In this document: positions 49,571 through 57,860 of the stretch, one piece after another | How positions within the stretch are numbered: the first letter of the stretch is position 1 | How the letters are laid out: the number at the start of each line of letters is the position of its first letter | Assembly (NCBI GenBank): GCA_902622875.1 | Contig: CACNRW010000012.1 | Coordinates: 1 to 64,000, forward strand | Reading direction: 5' to 3' | Source of the DNA: an uncultured SAR116 cluster alpha proteobacterium | GTDB taxonomy: Bacteria; Pseudomonadota; Alphaproteobacteria; Puniceispirillales; Marisalimonadaceae | DNA: 64,000 bases | The notes under the pieces: model-generated | The model's input: only the letters and a program-made list of their open reading frames with translations | Databases searched by the model: none | What the model was told of the DNA's origin: nothing | Position numbers and translations under genes: made by a program

Positions 49571-50832
49571 GACATACCTAAAGAAAACTTACCCATATTA
49601 TAGTCTCCAGAAAAGGCACTACCTAATGAAAAGTCGACTGGTAGATGCAATCCATCATAAATTCCAACAAAATTTAATCCAAAAGCTATTTCATTATTTG
49701 TAGATGCGCTACTTAAGTTTAAAGAATGTTTGTTTCCATATAAGGGCAAACGTGTATCCAAAGTAGTTGCCATAAGACTTACTTTGTCAGCATATCGTCT
49801 TGTTGCAGCATGATTTGATTCAGTTGGTTCTTCAATTATCAGGTCTCCTACAATTGTAGTTGTATCATTAGCATTTTTTCCAATTTGAACGTTACCCGTT
49901 GAAGAAGCCATAATATCTTTTCCATAAGTAGAAGAATCATAAAATAGCATAGATTCACTACCAATATGAACTATATCATTTGAAGTGTCCTTATATAAAA
50001 ATGTGTCTCCATTACTATCATTAATAGTATTTGCTTTTATTGAGTCTGCTGTAAAGGTACCAGTTACAGTTATATTTCTAAATCCAGAAATATCAGAATT
50101 ACCATCTACAACTACAACTTTATTAGCTGAAACTGTTCCAGCAGTAACTTGATCAATAGTTTCCAATTCACTTTCAGATATATTTGCATTGCCAATATTT
50201 AATGTAGTACCACTGGTTATTGAACCTGTCGAAGTAATGCTGCCGGAGCCAATAGTTCCAAGATTAGTAACATTTCCGTGAGTATCAAAAGTGAAGTTAC
50301 CGTCAGAAAAGGTACCTGTTATTACTAAATTATCATTTATAGTAACAATATTGCTGTCAAAATCTCCATATATTAAAGGACTATTTGTAGCACTATTATC
50401 TATATATAGCCTATCAGCAACGGTAGTTCCTGCATTCGATCCTGCCAAATTTCCTATAAAAATATTTCTAGAACCAGTTTGGTTAGAGTAACCTGCTCTA
50501 TACCCAAGTGCAGTATTACTTTCTCCAGATGTTAGGGAAGACAAACTCTCAGAACCTATCGCAGTATTATAACTGCCAGTGTGAATTAGTTTCCCAGATT
50601 CGTAACCAACCACTGTATTTGCGTCGCCTGTAGTAATATCCATTCCAGCATTATGATATCCGTGAGCTGTGTTAAAATTTGCCTGTCCTGTTGTAATATC
50701 TGGGAAAACTGCTACTGAGCTATCAGCACCACAATTAGTTGTCTCTGTGCATGTAGCATATGCTGAGAAGTCACTAATTAAACTTATACTTAAGCATAGA
50801 ATGATGAGTATTTTAAAAAAAATTAAAACCAT
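49564..50832 (-). CDS. YadA-head-like repeat surface protein (adhesin-like)
   Basis: The 422-residue protein has a signal peptide (MVLIFFKILIILCLSISLIS to SAYA). About residues 53-135 carry five short repeats of the YadA head type, seen as ANTVVGYESG, YNTAIGSESL, SNTALGYRAG and RNIFIGNLAG. A Thr/Ser/Ile-rich stalk (about 165-350) follows, then ATRRYADKVS and a C-terminal segment ending with aromatic residues (KFSLGMSW), reminiscent of an outer-membrane anchor. It may be a short trimeric-autotransporter-like adhesin; a full YadA anchor is not obvious. It is the first gene of a three-gene set with the Rap1a-like protein and lipoprotein. Confidence 0.75.
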   Translation of the reverse strand: MVLIFFKILIILCLSISLISDFSAYATCTETTNCGADSSVAVFPDITTGQANFNTAHGYHNAGMDITTGDANTVVGYESGKLIHTGSYNTAIGSESLSSLTSGESNTALGYRAGYSNQTGSRNIFIGNLAGSNAGTTVADRLYIDNSATNSPLIYGDFDSNIVTINDNLVITGTFSDGNFTFDTHGNVTNLGTIGSGSITSTGSITSGTTLNIGNANISESELETIDQVTAGTVSANKVVVVDGNSDISGFRNITVTGTFTADSIKANTINDSNGDTFLYKDTSNDIVHIGSESMLFYDSSTYGKDIMASSTGNVQIGKNANDTTTIVGDLIIEEPTESNHAATRRYADKVSLMATTLDTRLPLYGNKHSLNLSSASTNNEIAFGLNFVGIYDGLHLPVDFSLGSAFSGDYNMGKFSLGMSW

Positions 50833-50867
50833 ATTATTTATACGGCATAATGAACTTTTTGTTAAAA

Positions 50868-51452
50868 CTAAGCTACCATATGGACATCATAGCGTATAGT
50901 TTTGCCTAAAATCTGATGTGAACATTGCTTAATATCTTTTATAGGTTCCGCATATCTTGGCTGTTTAATGACAACTCTATTCGTCGCAAATTTTAAGGCC
51001 ACCTCTATTAATTCAGTATGATCAGAATCTGATCCTACTATTTCTCTTACTAATCTCATTTCATTTTTTACAAGAGCTGTTTTTTTTCTATCTTTGTACA
51101 TTGTATCTATTAAAATTACCTCTGGTGATAAATGGGGTAAAATATTTTTTGAGTCACCAAAAATTAAATTCATTCTGCCTACAATTTTACCTATCTCGCC
51201 CCCAAACAAAATACCTTCTCCAATACCATCTTGAAGTAGTTTATATATTGTTTCGGATCGTTCTATTAAAGTAACATTCGCTCCAAGTGAAGCTAGTATA
51301 AAAGCATCATACCCCAAGCCAGCGGTTGCATCTATAATGTTTCTGTTTTTATTAGATCTCATTCCAACGGCTTTGGCTAAACTTTGACCTCTACCTTTAC
51401 TGTATTTTAATCTATGTAATATTGGACCTTTAATAAAAGAACATTTCAACAT
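50868..51452 (-). CDS. rsmJ: 16S rRNA guanine-1516 methyltransferase RsmJ
   Basis: The 194-residue protein matches RsmJ: KYSKGRGQSLAKAVGMRSNKN, the SAM motif IIDATAGLGYDAFILASLGANV and LIERSETIYKLLQDGI, then VILIDTMYKDRKKTALVKNEMRL. RsmJ adds the N2-methyl of G1516 in 16S rRNA. It is shorter at the N-terminus than the roughly 250-residue E. coli enzyme, keeping the catalytic core. The ATG at 51452 is the only in-frame start before a stop-rich stretch. Same strand as the adhesin group. Confidence 0.92.
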   Translation of the reverse strand: MLKCSFIKGPILHRLKYSKGRGQSLAKAVGMRSNKNRNIIDATAGLGYDAFILASLGANVTLIERSETIYKLLQDGIGEGILFGGEIGKIVGRMNLIFGDSKNILPHLSPEVILIDTMYKDRKKTALVKNEMRLVREIVGSDSDHTELIEVALKFATNRVVIKQPRYAEPIKDIKQCSHQILGKTIRYDVHMVA

Positions 51453-51500
51453 TTTTAATATAAAATTAAACTTTTTTATTTTTTCAAATATCTAAAAAAT

Positions 51501-52388
51501 TTAATTATTCTCCATTGGTAATGTTTGATCAATTGCAGCCCACTCGTGTAATGAGTTATCATAAATAACTATATTTTCAAATCCTAATTGATATAGAACA
51601 AATGCTTCTAAAGACGCAGCAATTCCTCCACCACAATAGTTAATGATTTTCTTGTCTTTAGTAATTTTATTTGTCTCAAATATTTTAGCAAGTTCTTCAA
51701 TTGGTTTGAATTTTCCGGTTTTATCTAATAATTCATGAAATGGTATATTTTTGCTGCTTGGTATTTTCCCTCGTCTTCCATATCTAGGGTTTTTACCTTC
51801 ATGGATATCTGCAGTTAGAGAATTTAATATTATAGAATCTGGGTTACCAATGGCATTAATTACTACATCTTTATTTACAAAAATATTCTCTTTAGGTGTA
51901 AAATCAAAATTAGATGGTGCATATTTTAAACTTGTTTGCGAGGTTGGCAGATCATTCTGTTCCCATTCCTTAAAGCCTCCATCTAATATGCTTGCGTGAT
52001 CAATTCCTACAGATCTTAGCATCCACCAAAGCCGAGCTGACCATTGTGCACCATTTCTAGAATATAGTATTATATGAAAATCACTGCCAACACCTAATTT
52101 TTTAAATTTTTTTGCCAGTTTTTCTAATTTTGGTAATGCAAATCTGTATGGACTTTTTTCATCGGATAAATCCAAATGAAGATCCATGAAGCTCGAGTTT
52201 TCTATATGTTTTATTTCATATTTTTTTCTTCCACTTTCAACAATATAAGGTAGGGATGGATCATTATCTCTGTAATGTAGATAAGTAGAACAATCATATA
52301 TTCTTATTTCTGGACTGTTCAAATTATCATGAAGCCATTTGCAACTTACAATTGCGTTTGGGTTTTTCCATTCTAATTCTGTTGTCAT
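51501..52388 (-). CDS. sseA: Two-domain sulfurtransferase (thiosulfate/3-mercaptopyruvate type)
   Basis: The protein has about 295 residues from the ATG at 52388, three codons inside a GTG-initiated frame and better spaced from AGG. Two rhodanese domains are seen: N-terminal VSCKWLHDNLNSPEIRIYDCS, with LYSRNGAQWSARLWWMLRSVG, and C-terminal catalytic KKIINYCGGGIAASLEAFVL. The active-site loop CGGGIAA differs from the CGSGVTA of E. coli SseA but keeps the Cys. It transfers sulfur to thiophilic acceptors. It is followed on the same strand by rsmJ. Confidence 0.91.
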   Translation of the reverse strand: MTTELEWKNPNAIVSCKWLHDNLNSPEIRIYDCSTYLHYRDNDPSLPYIVESGRKKYEIKHIENSSFMDLHLDLSDEKSPYRFALPKLEKLAKKFKKLGVGSDFHIILYSRNGAQWSARLWWMLRSVGIDHASILDGGFKEWEQNDLPTSQTSLKYAPSNFDFTPKENIFVNKDVVINAIGNPDSIILNSLTADIHEGKNPRYGRRGKIPSSKNIPFHELLDKTGKFKPIEELAKIFETNKITKDKKIINYCGGGIAASLEAFVLYQLGFENIVIYDNSLHEWAAIDQTLPMENN

Positions 52389-52430
52389 AAGATACACCTA
52401 TAGGTAAAATTTTAATTTATTAAAACTATT

Positions 52431-53405
52431 TTAGGGCGTTAAAAATACACTGCCTCCACCTCTTCTAGACTCTAACACATCGTGAGCTAAAGGGGCGTCT
52501 TTGAGTTTATAAGGTTCTAATTTTGGGATTTTTATTTGGTTATTTTGAAAAGCTCTAAAAACGGAATCAGCCATTTTTTCATATAAGTTGGAGTTAGATA
52601 TGTAATCAAAAAGAATAGGTCTTGAAATTGTTAGGGATTTACCGGCTAGGGTTGACATAGATACTGGTTCAACTGGACCTGAGGATTGTCCAAAATTTAT
52701 TAAATGTCCGCAAGCACTTATACTTTTTAACGAGTTTTCAAATGTATCCTTTCCTACTGAGTCAAAAACTTTGTTAACTCCATCACCCTCAGTTATATCC
52801 ATAATTTGAGTCACAAAGTCTTTTTGGTTATAGGTAAATACATAGTCACATCCAAATGAATGAGCTAAAGAAATTTTTGCATCACTACCTACACTCCCAA
52901 TTACACATGCACCTTTTGATTTTGCCCATTGAGAAAAAAGTCTTCCTACTCCTCCAGTAGCAGCTGTGATTAAAATAGTATCACTGGGTTTAACTTGAGT
53001 TACTTGCTCTATTAACATTTGAACCGTTATTGCTCTTGAAAAATTTGTGGCAATTACTTCATCAGAAATATAGTCAGGTATTTTTATAACAAGTTTACTA
53101 TCTATTACTCTATGACTTGCATATGCTCCATAATACCTAGTTATATAGCCAATCCTGTCTCCAATATTAAAATTAATATTGTTTTTACCAACATCTTCAA
53201 CAATTCCTGCGGCTTCTAATCCAGGTATACCAGGTAATTCAAGTGTTTTATATAGCCCAGATCTAACATAAATATCATGAAAGTGAACTCCAATTGCAGT
53301 TTGTTTAATGAGCAATTCGTTATCTTTAGGTTTTTCAACGATAACATCTTCTAATTTTAAAACATTTGATTTTCCGTGATTTCTTAAAACAATAGCTTTG
53401 GACAT
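52431..53405 (-). CDS. Quinone oxidoreductase-type zinc-less MDR enzyme
   Basis: The 324-residue MDR protein without zinc ligands matches the Qor group: GVHFHDIYVRSGLYK, LPGIPGLEAAGIVEDVG, the NADPH motif ATGGVGRLFSQWAKSKGA and the C-terminal HDVLESRRGGGSVFLTP. It reduces quinones or enones with NADPH. AGGAATTT precedes the ATG at 53405. It is the first gene in a minus-strand run with sseA and rsmJ. Confidence 0.93.
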   Translation of the reverse strand: MSKAIVLRNHGKSNVLKLEDVIVEKPKDNELLIKQTAIGVHFHDIYVRSGLYKTLELPGIPGLEAAGIVEDVGKNNINFNIGDRIGYITRYYGAYASHRVIDSKLVIKIPDYISDEVIATNFSRAITVQMLIEQVTQVKPSDTILITAATGGVGRLFSQWAKSKGACVIGSVGSDAKISLAHSFGCDYVFTYNQKDFVTQIMDITEGDGVNKVFDSVGKDTFENSLKSISACGHLINFGQSSGPVEPVSMSTLAGKSLTISRPILFDYISNSNLYEKMADSVFRAFQNNQIKIPKLEPYKLKDAPLAHDVLESRRGGGSVFLTP

Positions 53406-53522
53406 AAATTCCTCATAACAATTTCAATTTTAGGTAATGATATAAAATATTTGTAATTCTTCAAATCATTAATAAGATGTTTATATTGTATTTGGATATT
53501 ATTCGTTAGGATTTTAAATTCT

Positions 53523-53819
53523 ATGTCTATCATGAGAATAACAGTTCGCACATTTCAAAATGAACAACATGCAGAAATGTTTATCGCTATGTCCCAAAAA
53601 ATTATGGAAGATACGCTTAAAAATAAATTTAAGATTGATTTTACTATGATACAGAATAAATCAACCAAAAATCAGGTTACGGCTATTTGGAAATATGATA
53701 ACGAACAACACTTAAAAGAAGTCCGAAAATATTTGTCAAAGCATAACTCTATACCAAATTCTTTATCGCCAAAAGAAGTTGTTTTTTCGGGTGATGTAAT
53801 ATTAGACTCTAAATTATAA
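53523..53819 (+). CDS. Unrecognised 98-residue protein (intact copy of a duplicated pair)
   Basis: This 98-residue protein with no signal peptide resembles a ferredoxin-like, monooxygenase/NIPSNAP-size alpha-beta fold: a first strand MRITVRTFQ, helix HAEMFIAMSQKIME, strand KIDFTMIQNK, strand QVTAIWKYDNEQHLKEV and an acidic tail. A full-length relative with the same length lies at 59575-59871 but contains one stop. Function unknown; the shared features are IWKY, NSLSPKE and SG(D/E)V. AGGA is 11 bases before the ATG at 53523. Confidence 0.75.
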   Translation: MSIMRITVRTFQNEQHAEMFIAMSQKIMEDTLKNKFKIDFTMIQNKSTKNQVTAIWKYDNEQHLKEVRKYLSKHNSIPNSLSPKEVVFSGDVILDSKL

Positions 53820-53827
53820 AATGTATT

Positions 53828-54211
53828 TTAAAAAAATTTAATACTCATCATAATTAGGCAAATTAGAGCAACAGCCCACACACCTGTTCTTAAATAATTA
53901 ATTCCCAGAATATATAGAGGTATATAAATTGTTCTTGACACCAGCCATAATAACGCCAATGAAGAATTGTCGACCTCTTTGATAATTGATATTAAGACCA
54001 AACCAATAAAAATTGGTAATGTCTCAAAAAGATTCCTCAATGCTCTATTAGCTCTCCCAAAAAATTGAGATGTATCTTGATCATTGTCTCTTGAAGAAAA
54101 AAGATATATAAATTTTATTTTATTAGTTATCAAAAGGTCAATTATTACAGGAATAGATATTTGAACTATAACCAACAAAAAAGAAAGTATAAGAATCTTT
54201 TCTAAAGTCAT
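53828..54211 (-). CDS. MAPEG-family membrane protein
   Basis: The 127-residue protein has about four helices. The family motif is FFGRANRALRNLFETLPIFIG with the conserved Arg-Ala-x2-N-(x)2-E-x2-P block, followed by SRTIYIPLYILGINYLRTGVW. MAPEG proteins include microsomal glutathione transferases and related enzymes; bacterial members are often uncharacterised. A GGAG site lies 6 bases before the ATG at 54211. It begins 35 bases from the 54-residue peptide gene. Confidence 0.85.
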   Translation of the reverse strand: MTLEKILILSFLLVIVQISIPVIIDLLITNKIKFIYLFSSRDNDQDTSQFFGRANRALRNLFETLPIFIGLVLISIIKEVDNSSLALLWLVSRTIYIPLYILGINYLRTGVWAVALICLIMMSIKFF

Positions 54212-54227
54212 TATAATCTCCGATTAA

Positions 54228-54392
54228 TTATTTATTTTTATATAATTTTAATCTGTCGTGTAAAGAGTTTATATATTCTTCACATTCTAACAATTTTTTT
54301 TTTAAATTTTTATTTTGTTCCTCAAGAAAATAATTTTGTCTTTTTAACCACTCACTATGTTCAAGTTCAGGAGGATACTTTTTCTTAGACAT
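54228..54392 (-). CDS. 54-residue coiled-coil peptide
   Basis: An ATG at 54392 opens 55 codons to a TAA at 54228-54230. The product (MSKKKYPPELEHSEWLKRQN followed by YFLEEQNKNLKKKLLECEEY) is strongly charged and heptad-like over residues 15-50, so probably a coiled coil. No ribosome-binding site is obvious, but the frame is free of stops in an AT-rich region and the composition is protein-like. Possibly translated with the MAPEG gene downstream of it. Function unknown. Confidence 0.55.
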   Translation of the reverse strand: MSKKKYPPELEHSEWLKRQNYFLEEQNKNLKKKLLECEEYINSLHDRLKLYKNK

Positions 54393-54484
54393 TAAATTTC
54401 TCTTATTTAAATTTCTTTAGATAGATGTATTAATTAACTTTTAAGATATCAACCTAAATGCTAAAAATACTTTATATAAAAATA

Positions 54485-54652
54485 TTAACTTTCTTCTTTT
54501 GTTAAATCTTTTGTAAGATATACCCCAAAACAAAAGCCACCAATTGCAAAAAAATTTAGAACAAAATTAGGCTCAACCAAATCAATAGTCCGTAAAACAC
54601 CCCATAATAAGCACATACTAATTATTATCCATCCTGCTATTTGTCTATTCAT
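54485..54652 (-). CDS. 55-residue two-helix membrane peptide, related to the one at 57113
   Basis: An ATG at 54652, preceded by AAAAAGGAT, opens 56 codons ending in TAA at 54485-54487. The product has two hydrophobic helices (IAGWIIISMCLLWGVLRTI and FFAIGGFCFGVYLTKD) and the charged tail TKEES. The pattern W-x5-C-x3-G-x2-R-x-I, then A-I-x-G-F-C-x3-Y-x-T, recurs in the peptide at 57113-57286. I know no named family. Unlike many small frames here it has good start signals. Confidence 0.65.
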   Translation of the reverse strand: MNRQIAGWIIISMCLLWGVLRTIDLVEPNFVLNFFAIGGFCFGVYLTKDLTKEES

Positions 54653-54793
54653 AAATAATCCTTTTTAGAGACTTTAATAGTTTTAACTATCTACTCAAAT
54701 AATAATTTATTAATATTAAAAATAATCGTTGAAATTGACTTAGAAGTTTATCTAGTTAGTTTAATATCTAAGTTAAATTAGTGTGTTTTTTTC

Positions 54794-55336
54794 ATGAATA
54801 TTTTAGGATCTATTTTAATTCTAATAATTGTGATGTCTGAATCTTTGGCTGATAGTGTTTTTAAAGATAGTTTTCAAAACTCAGAAAAGTGGAGTTTTTT
54901 AACAGATCAGGTTATGGGAGGTGTTTCTTCAGGAAATGTAGAGTTTATTTCTATTGAAAATAAACTTGTTGCACATATTACAGGTAAAGTATCAACTGAA
55001 AATAGGGGTGGTTTTATTCAAATTAGAAGAAAACTTAACAAAATAAATTTAGAAAATTCTAAATTTATTGATATAACTGCAAAGGGAAATAACCAAAAGT
55101 ATTTTATTCATTTGAGAACTACTGGTACTATTCTGCCTTGGCAATATTACCAAATTGACTTTAAAGTGAAAAATGAATTCCAGATTTTTAGATTACCAAT
55201 TGAGGCCTTTAAAAGATCAAGTTCATTTTTATCTAATAAAATTAACCCAAAAAAAATTACTTCAATTGGAATAGTAGCTTTCGGACGAAATCACTTTGCA
55301 GATATCTTCATTAAAGAGATAAATTTTGTTAACTAA
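54794..55336 (+). CDS. Secreted CIA30-like protein
   Basis: The 180-residue protein has a signal peptide (MNILGSILILIIVMSESLA). The mature part resembles the CIA30 family (complex I intermediate-associated protein 30): KWSFLTDQVMGGVSSGNVEF, then HITGKVSTENRGGFIQIRRK, with WQYYQIDFKV and SIGIVAFGRNHFADIFIKEI typical of the jelly-roll core. Bacterial secreted members have no firmly known function. There is no clear Shine-Dalgarno before the ATG at 54794. It is divergent from the two-helix peptide gene. Confidence 0.85.
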   Translation: MNILGSILILIIVMSESLADSVFKDSFQNSEKWSFLTDQVMGGVSSGNVEFISIENKLVAHITGKVSTENRGGFIQIRRKLNKINLENSKFIDITAKGNNQKYFIHLRTTGTILPWQYYQIDFKVKNEFQIFRLPIEAFKRSSSFLSNKINPKKITSIGIVAFGRNHFADIFIKEINFVN

Positions 55337-55353
55337 TTTAATAAAATCTTTAA

Positions 55354-55551
55354 TTATTCCTTAAGTAAAGTAGCTCTTTTAAATTCTACGTTTTTTGGAC
55401 GAATTGTAAAAAAACGTGATATTCTATGTTGCTCTAACGCTTTATCAATTATGGTTTGCAAATCACCTAATTTTCCTTCAATTGGTTGACTATTCCATTC
55501 CCTGCCATCTACTAAAAGTGTTATTATATATTTTTGCTTTTCATTTATCAT
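55354..55551 (-). CDS. Unrecognised 65-residue protein
   Basis: The 65-residue soluble protein (YIITLLVDGREWNSQPIEG, then DLQTIIDKALEQHRISRFF) has no membrane segment, metal motif or signal peptide. It starts at ATG 55551 with AGGTGAACAA upstream, 4 bases after the YugP-type protease stop, so it is probably cotranscribed with it. Function unknown. Confidence 0.7.
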   Translation of the reverse strand: MINEKQKYIITLLVDGREWNSQPIEGKLGDLQTIIDKALEQHRISRFFTIRPKNVEFKRATLLKE

Positions 55552-55555
55552 TTGT

Positions 55556-56233
55556 TCACCTAATTCTTGATAATAATAACCAAATAAACCTCAGTGAAAC
55601 AAAGTTCCTAACAACTCCAATAACATAAGTAAAGGCTGCAGCTCTAAGTATTGATTGGCAAGCATTGTGATATTCAGGTGGTACTTTATTTTTTATTATT
55701 GGTAAGGCCCTATTGAAACTTGCATCTAGCTCAACCTCTAAAGTTATTAAATGTACAACCACGCCTATTAATAAAGACAATAGAACTAAAAGTAGACATA
55801 TTTTTATTAAGGGGTATGAGCCTGTGGCTAAAATCGTTGGAATACCAACCATTAATAATCCACTACCTAGTTGCGAAATCCATGCAGTACTTTTTACAAG
55901 AGTGGTTCTTTGTTCTAGAGGTCTATATTTTTCGTGATGTTGTATTGCGTGTCCTATTTCGTGGCAAACAATAGATATGGCTGTAAGACTTTTTTTTGCT
56001 AAACGGTCCTCAGAAACTTTAACTTTTTTTTCTTTAAGATCGTAATGATCTACGGTCAATGATTTTTCTATTTTTACTTCCTTTAAACCCATTTCTTTTA
56101 ATATTATCTTGCCAAACTCAAGACCAGTAAATGGCATATTTACTAATACTTTATCATTTTTACTAAATACAATATTTAACCAGATTACAGGTGCGATAGA
56201 AAGAATTAGAAATAATATGAGATATATAATCAT
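55556..56233 (-). CDS. Zinc metallopeptidase, YugP family
   Basis: The 225-residue membrane-bound protein has the HExxH motif His91-Glu92-x2-His95 in VCHEIGHAIQHHEKYRPLEQR and the characteristic preceding block TVDHYDLKEKKVKVSEDRLA. Membrane helices lie at the start (LILFLILSIAPVIWLNIV), centre and end. The third zinc ligand is probably the Glu in LEVELDASFNRALP. YugP-type enzymes are poorly characterised neutral zinc proteases. It is followed by the 65-residue gene on the same strand. Confidence 0.9.
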   Translation of the reverse strand: MIIYLILFLILSIAPVIWLNIVFSKNDKVLVNMPFTGLEFGKIILKEMGLKEVKIEKSLTVDHYDLKEKKVKVSEDRLAKKSLTAISIVCHEIGHAIQHHEKYRPLEQRTTLVKSTAWISQLGSGLLMVGIPTILATGSYPLIKICLLLVLLSLLIGVVVHLITLEVELDASFNRALPIIKNKVPPEYHNACQSILRAAAFTYVIGVVRNFVSLRFIWLLLSRIR

Positions 56234-56415
56234 TTTAGTTTGTGTAACCTTTTATTTAGGTAATATCTACATAATTATATTTGGTATTTTTTAAACGTAA
56301 TTCAACTGTTTTAATTAGAATTTAATACTGTCATTATCTTCCCCATAAGCATTTTATTACTTATGTTTTTAATTCTGTTAAGTCGTTATAATTATGTAAA
56401 AAAAGAGAAATTATT

Positions 56416-56739
56416 TTATACTATTGTTGATTCTAACCAATTTAAAAATTTTTTATTACCCTTTGAAATATCAAGTTTTAGAATACAAGGAGTTTCATAA
56501 CTATGATTCTCAGTAATTAAATTTTCAAGTTTTTCAAATTTACTTTCAATAGTTTTCAGGATTAAAACCGTTTCTTTTTCTAAATTTATTTGTCCTTCCC
56601 ATTCAAAAACTGAATGGATTTCAGGGAAAATATTTGTACAAGCACACAATTTATTTTTTATAGCTAGTTCTGAAATTATTTTAGCTTGTCTAAAATTTTC
56701 AACAGTGACATATACGAAGCAAAACTTAATATCTTTCAT
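56416..56739 (-). CDS. cutA: CutA1 divalent-cation tolerance protein
   Basis: The 107-residue protein follows the CutA1 pattern: FVYVTVENFRQAKIISELAIKNKLCACTNIFP, SVFEWEGQINLEKETVLILKT and ENHSYETPCILKLDISKGNKKFLNWL. The trimeric CutA fold with ENHSYETP is diagnostic. It has been linked to copper tolerance, though the exact role is unclear. It is isolated, with a large AT-rich gap upstream. Confidence 0.93.
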   Translation of the reverse strand: MKDIKFCFVYVTVENFRQAKIISELAIKNKLCACTNIFPEIHSVFEWEGQINLEKETVLILKTIESKFEKLENLITENHSYETPCILKLDISKGNKKFLNWLESTIV

Positions 56740-57112
56740 AAAATAAGTTTAATCAAAATATTTATGACGTAAATAGTTATAAATTTTAATAGATAAGAAA
56801 ATCTGATGTTTTAACATTAAGAAAAATAAAATATTAAATCACATGAATTGAAAGTCGAGCAAAAAGCTAAGTCAAAAAAATAAATAATATGCTTATCACA
56901 TCAAATACTCTAGCAATATTTAAGAAAAAATTGCTTTGATAAAGCAGAACAAATAGATGACAGTTTTGTCTTTTTTGAACTCTTAAATTTTAATGAAAGA
57001 AAAGAAAGGTTAAAAGAAAATAAGACTATTTTATTTATGTATATAAATACATATTATTAAAAAATATGTATAGGTAGTTAATTTTTTATCTTTTAAGAGT
57101 TTGCCCAAAAAA
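56740..57112. other. AT-rich gap; possible remnant of a small frameshifted gene
   Basis: No credible intact gene is present in these 373 bases. A short frame starts at ATG 56889, runs 16 codons across a poly-A run and stops at TGA. Shifting frame at the poly-A run continues as KNCFDKAEQIDDSFVFFELL and NFNERKERLKENKTIL to a TAA at 57058-57060. This protein-like stretch may be the decayed end of a gene, but no family is recognised and the start side is weak. Confidence 0.2.
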
Positions 57113-57286
57113 CTATTCTTCCTTTGAACTGGCAATTTGGGTTACATATATCGAATAACAAAAACCAATAATGGCAACTATATCAACCCAATTGAAAGTT
57201 TTGTCTGATCCGCCAATGACTCTATAAATACCATAAACAAAACAAACAATACCTAATAACCAACTTTGCGCATATTTGAAATCCAT
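57113..57286 (-). CDS. 57-residue two-helix membrane peptide, related to the one at 54485
   Basis: An ATG at 57286, preceded by AGAGGG at 5 bases, opens 58 codons to a TAG at 57113-57115. The product MDFKYAQSWLLGIVCFVYGI then DIVAIIGFCYSIYVTQ has two hydrophobic helices and a charged KEE tail. It shares the W-x5-C-x3-G-x2-R-x-I and A-I-x-G-F-C-x3-Y-x-T patterns with the peptide at 54485-54652. No known family. The similarity suggests a duplication. Confidence 0.65.
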   Translation of the reverse strand: MDFKYAQSWLLGIVCFVYGIYRVIGGSDKTFNWVDIVAIIGFCYSIYVTQIASSKEE

Positions 57287-57375
57287 TTAATCCCTCTTAT
57301 ATAAAATTTAAATACAATATTTGTAAATCCTTTAATGTTAATAAAAATTTAAAAAGTAATATTATTCTAATCATT

Positions 57376-57741
57376 TTATTCGATAGGGGGATACTTTTTC
57401 CATATTAAAAAAGTCCATCCTAAACAAAGACAATATAAAATTAAAAAAAATTCAGATGGAAAATCCCAATAAATTACTTCAGTTATCCACCTAGATAAAA
57501 ATAACTGATTTTCATTAATGCCTCTTAAATTATTTTCTAAAATAGTTAGAGGACAAGACAATCCTAATATTGTTTCAAAAGTAACGAAAATCATCATTCC
57601 AAAATGAAGTAATCTTAATTTTTTATTTTTAATCCAAATCCAATTAAAATTGTAACCAATTGGTATTAACACAAAACCAAATGTAATAAATACAACAATA
57701 CAAAAGTGAAAAAAAAGAATAATATCTGCTATTAATATCAT
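57376..57741 (-). CDS. DUF2784-family membrane protein
   Basis: The 121-residue protein has about three or four helices. The DUF2784 features are FFHFCIVVFITFGFVLIPIGYNF, RLLHFGMMIFVTFETILGLSCPLTILENNLR and a WDFPSEFFLILYCLCLGWTFLIW end. CPLTxLE-x-LR is the diagnostic block. Function unknown. It stands alone between two small, unrelated genes. Confidence 0.87.
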   Translation of the reverse strand: MILIADIILFFHFCIVVFITFGFVLIPIGYNFNWIWIKNKKLRLLHFGMMIFVTFETILGLSCPLTILENNLRGINENQLFLSRWITEVIYWDFPSEFFLILYCLCLGWTFLIWKKYPPIE

Positions 57742-57860
57742 TTTTAACTCTTAATTTTGTTGTAAAAAGTTCATTAATAAATTTTAATAAAAAAAAAATA
57801 CTTTTGCATTCTAATTACAAAATATTTAAAAATTAAATATGAATAGATAATCTTAATATT

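Noticed and set aside
49564-50832. Phage tail fibre
   Set aside because: Some repeats resemble phage fibres, but no phage genes lie nearby and a signal peptide is present, which fits an exported surface protein.
55713-55974. Plus-strand frames inside the YugP-type protease gene
   Set aside because: They are antisense shadows of a gene with a clear HExxH motif.
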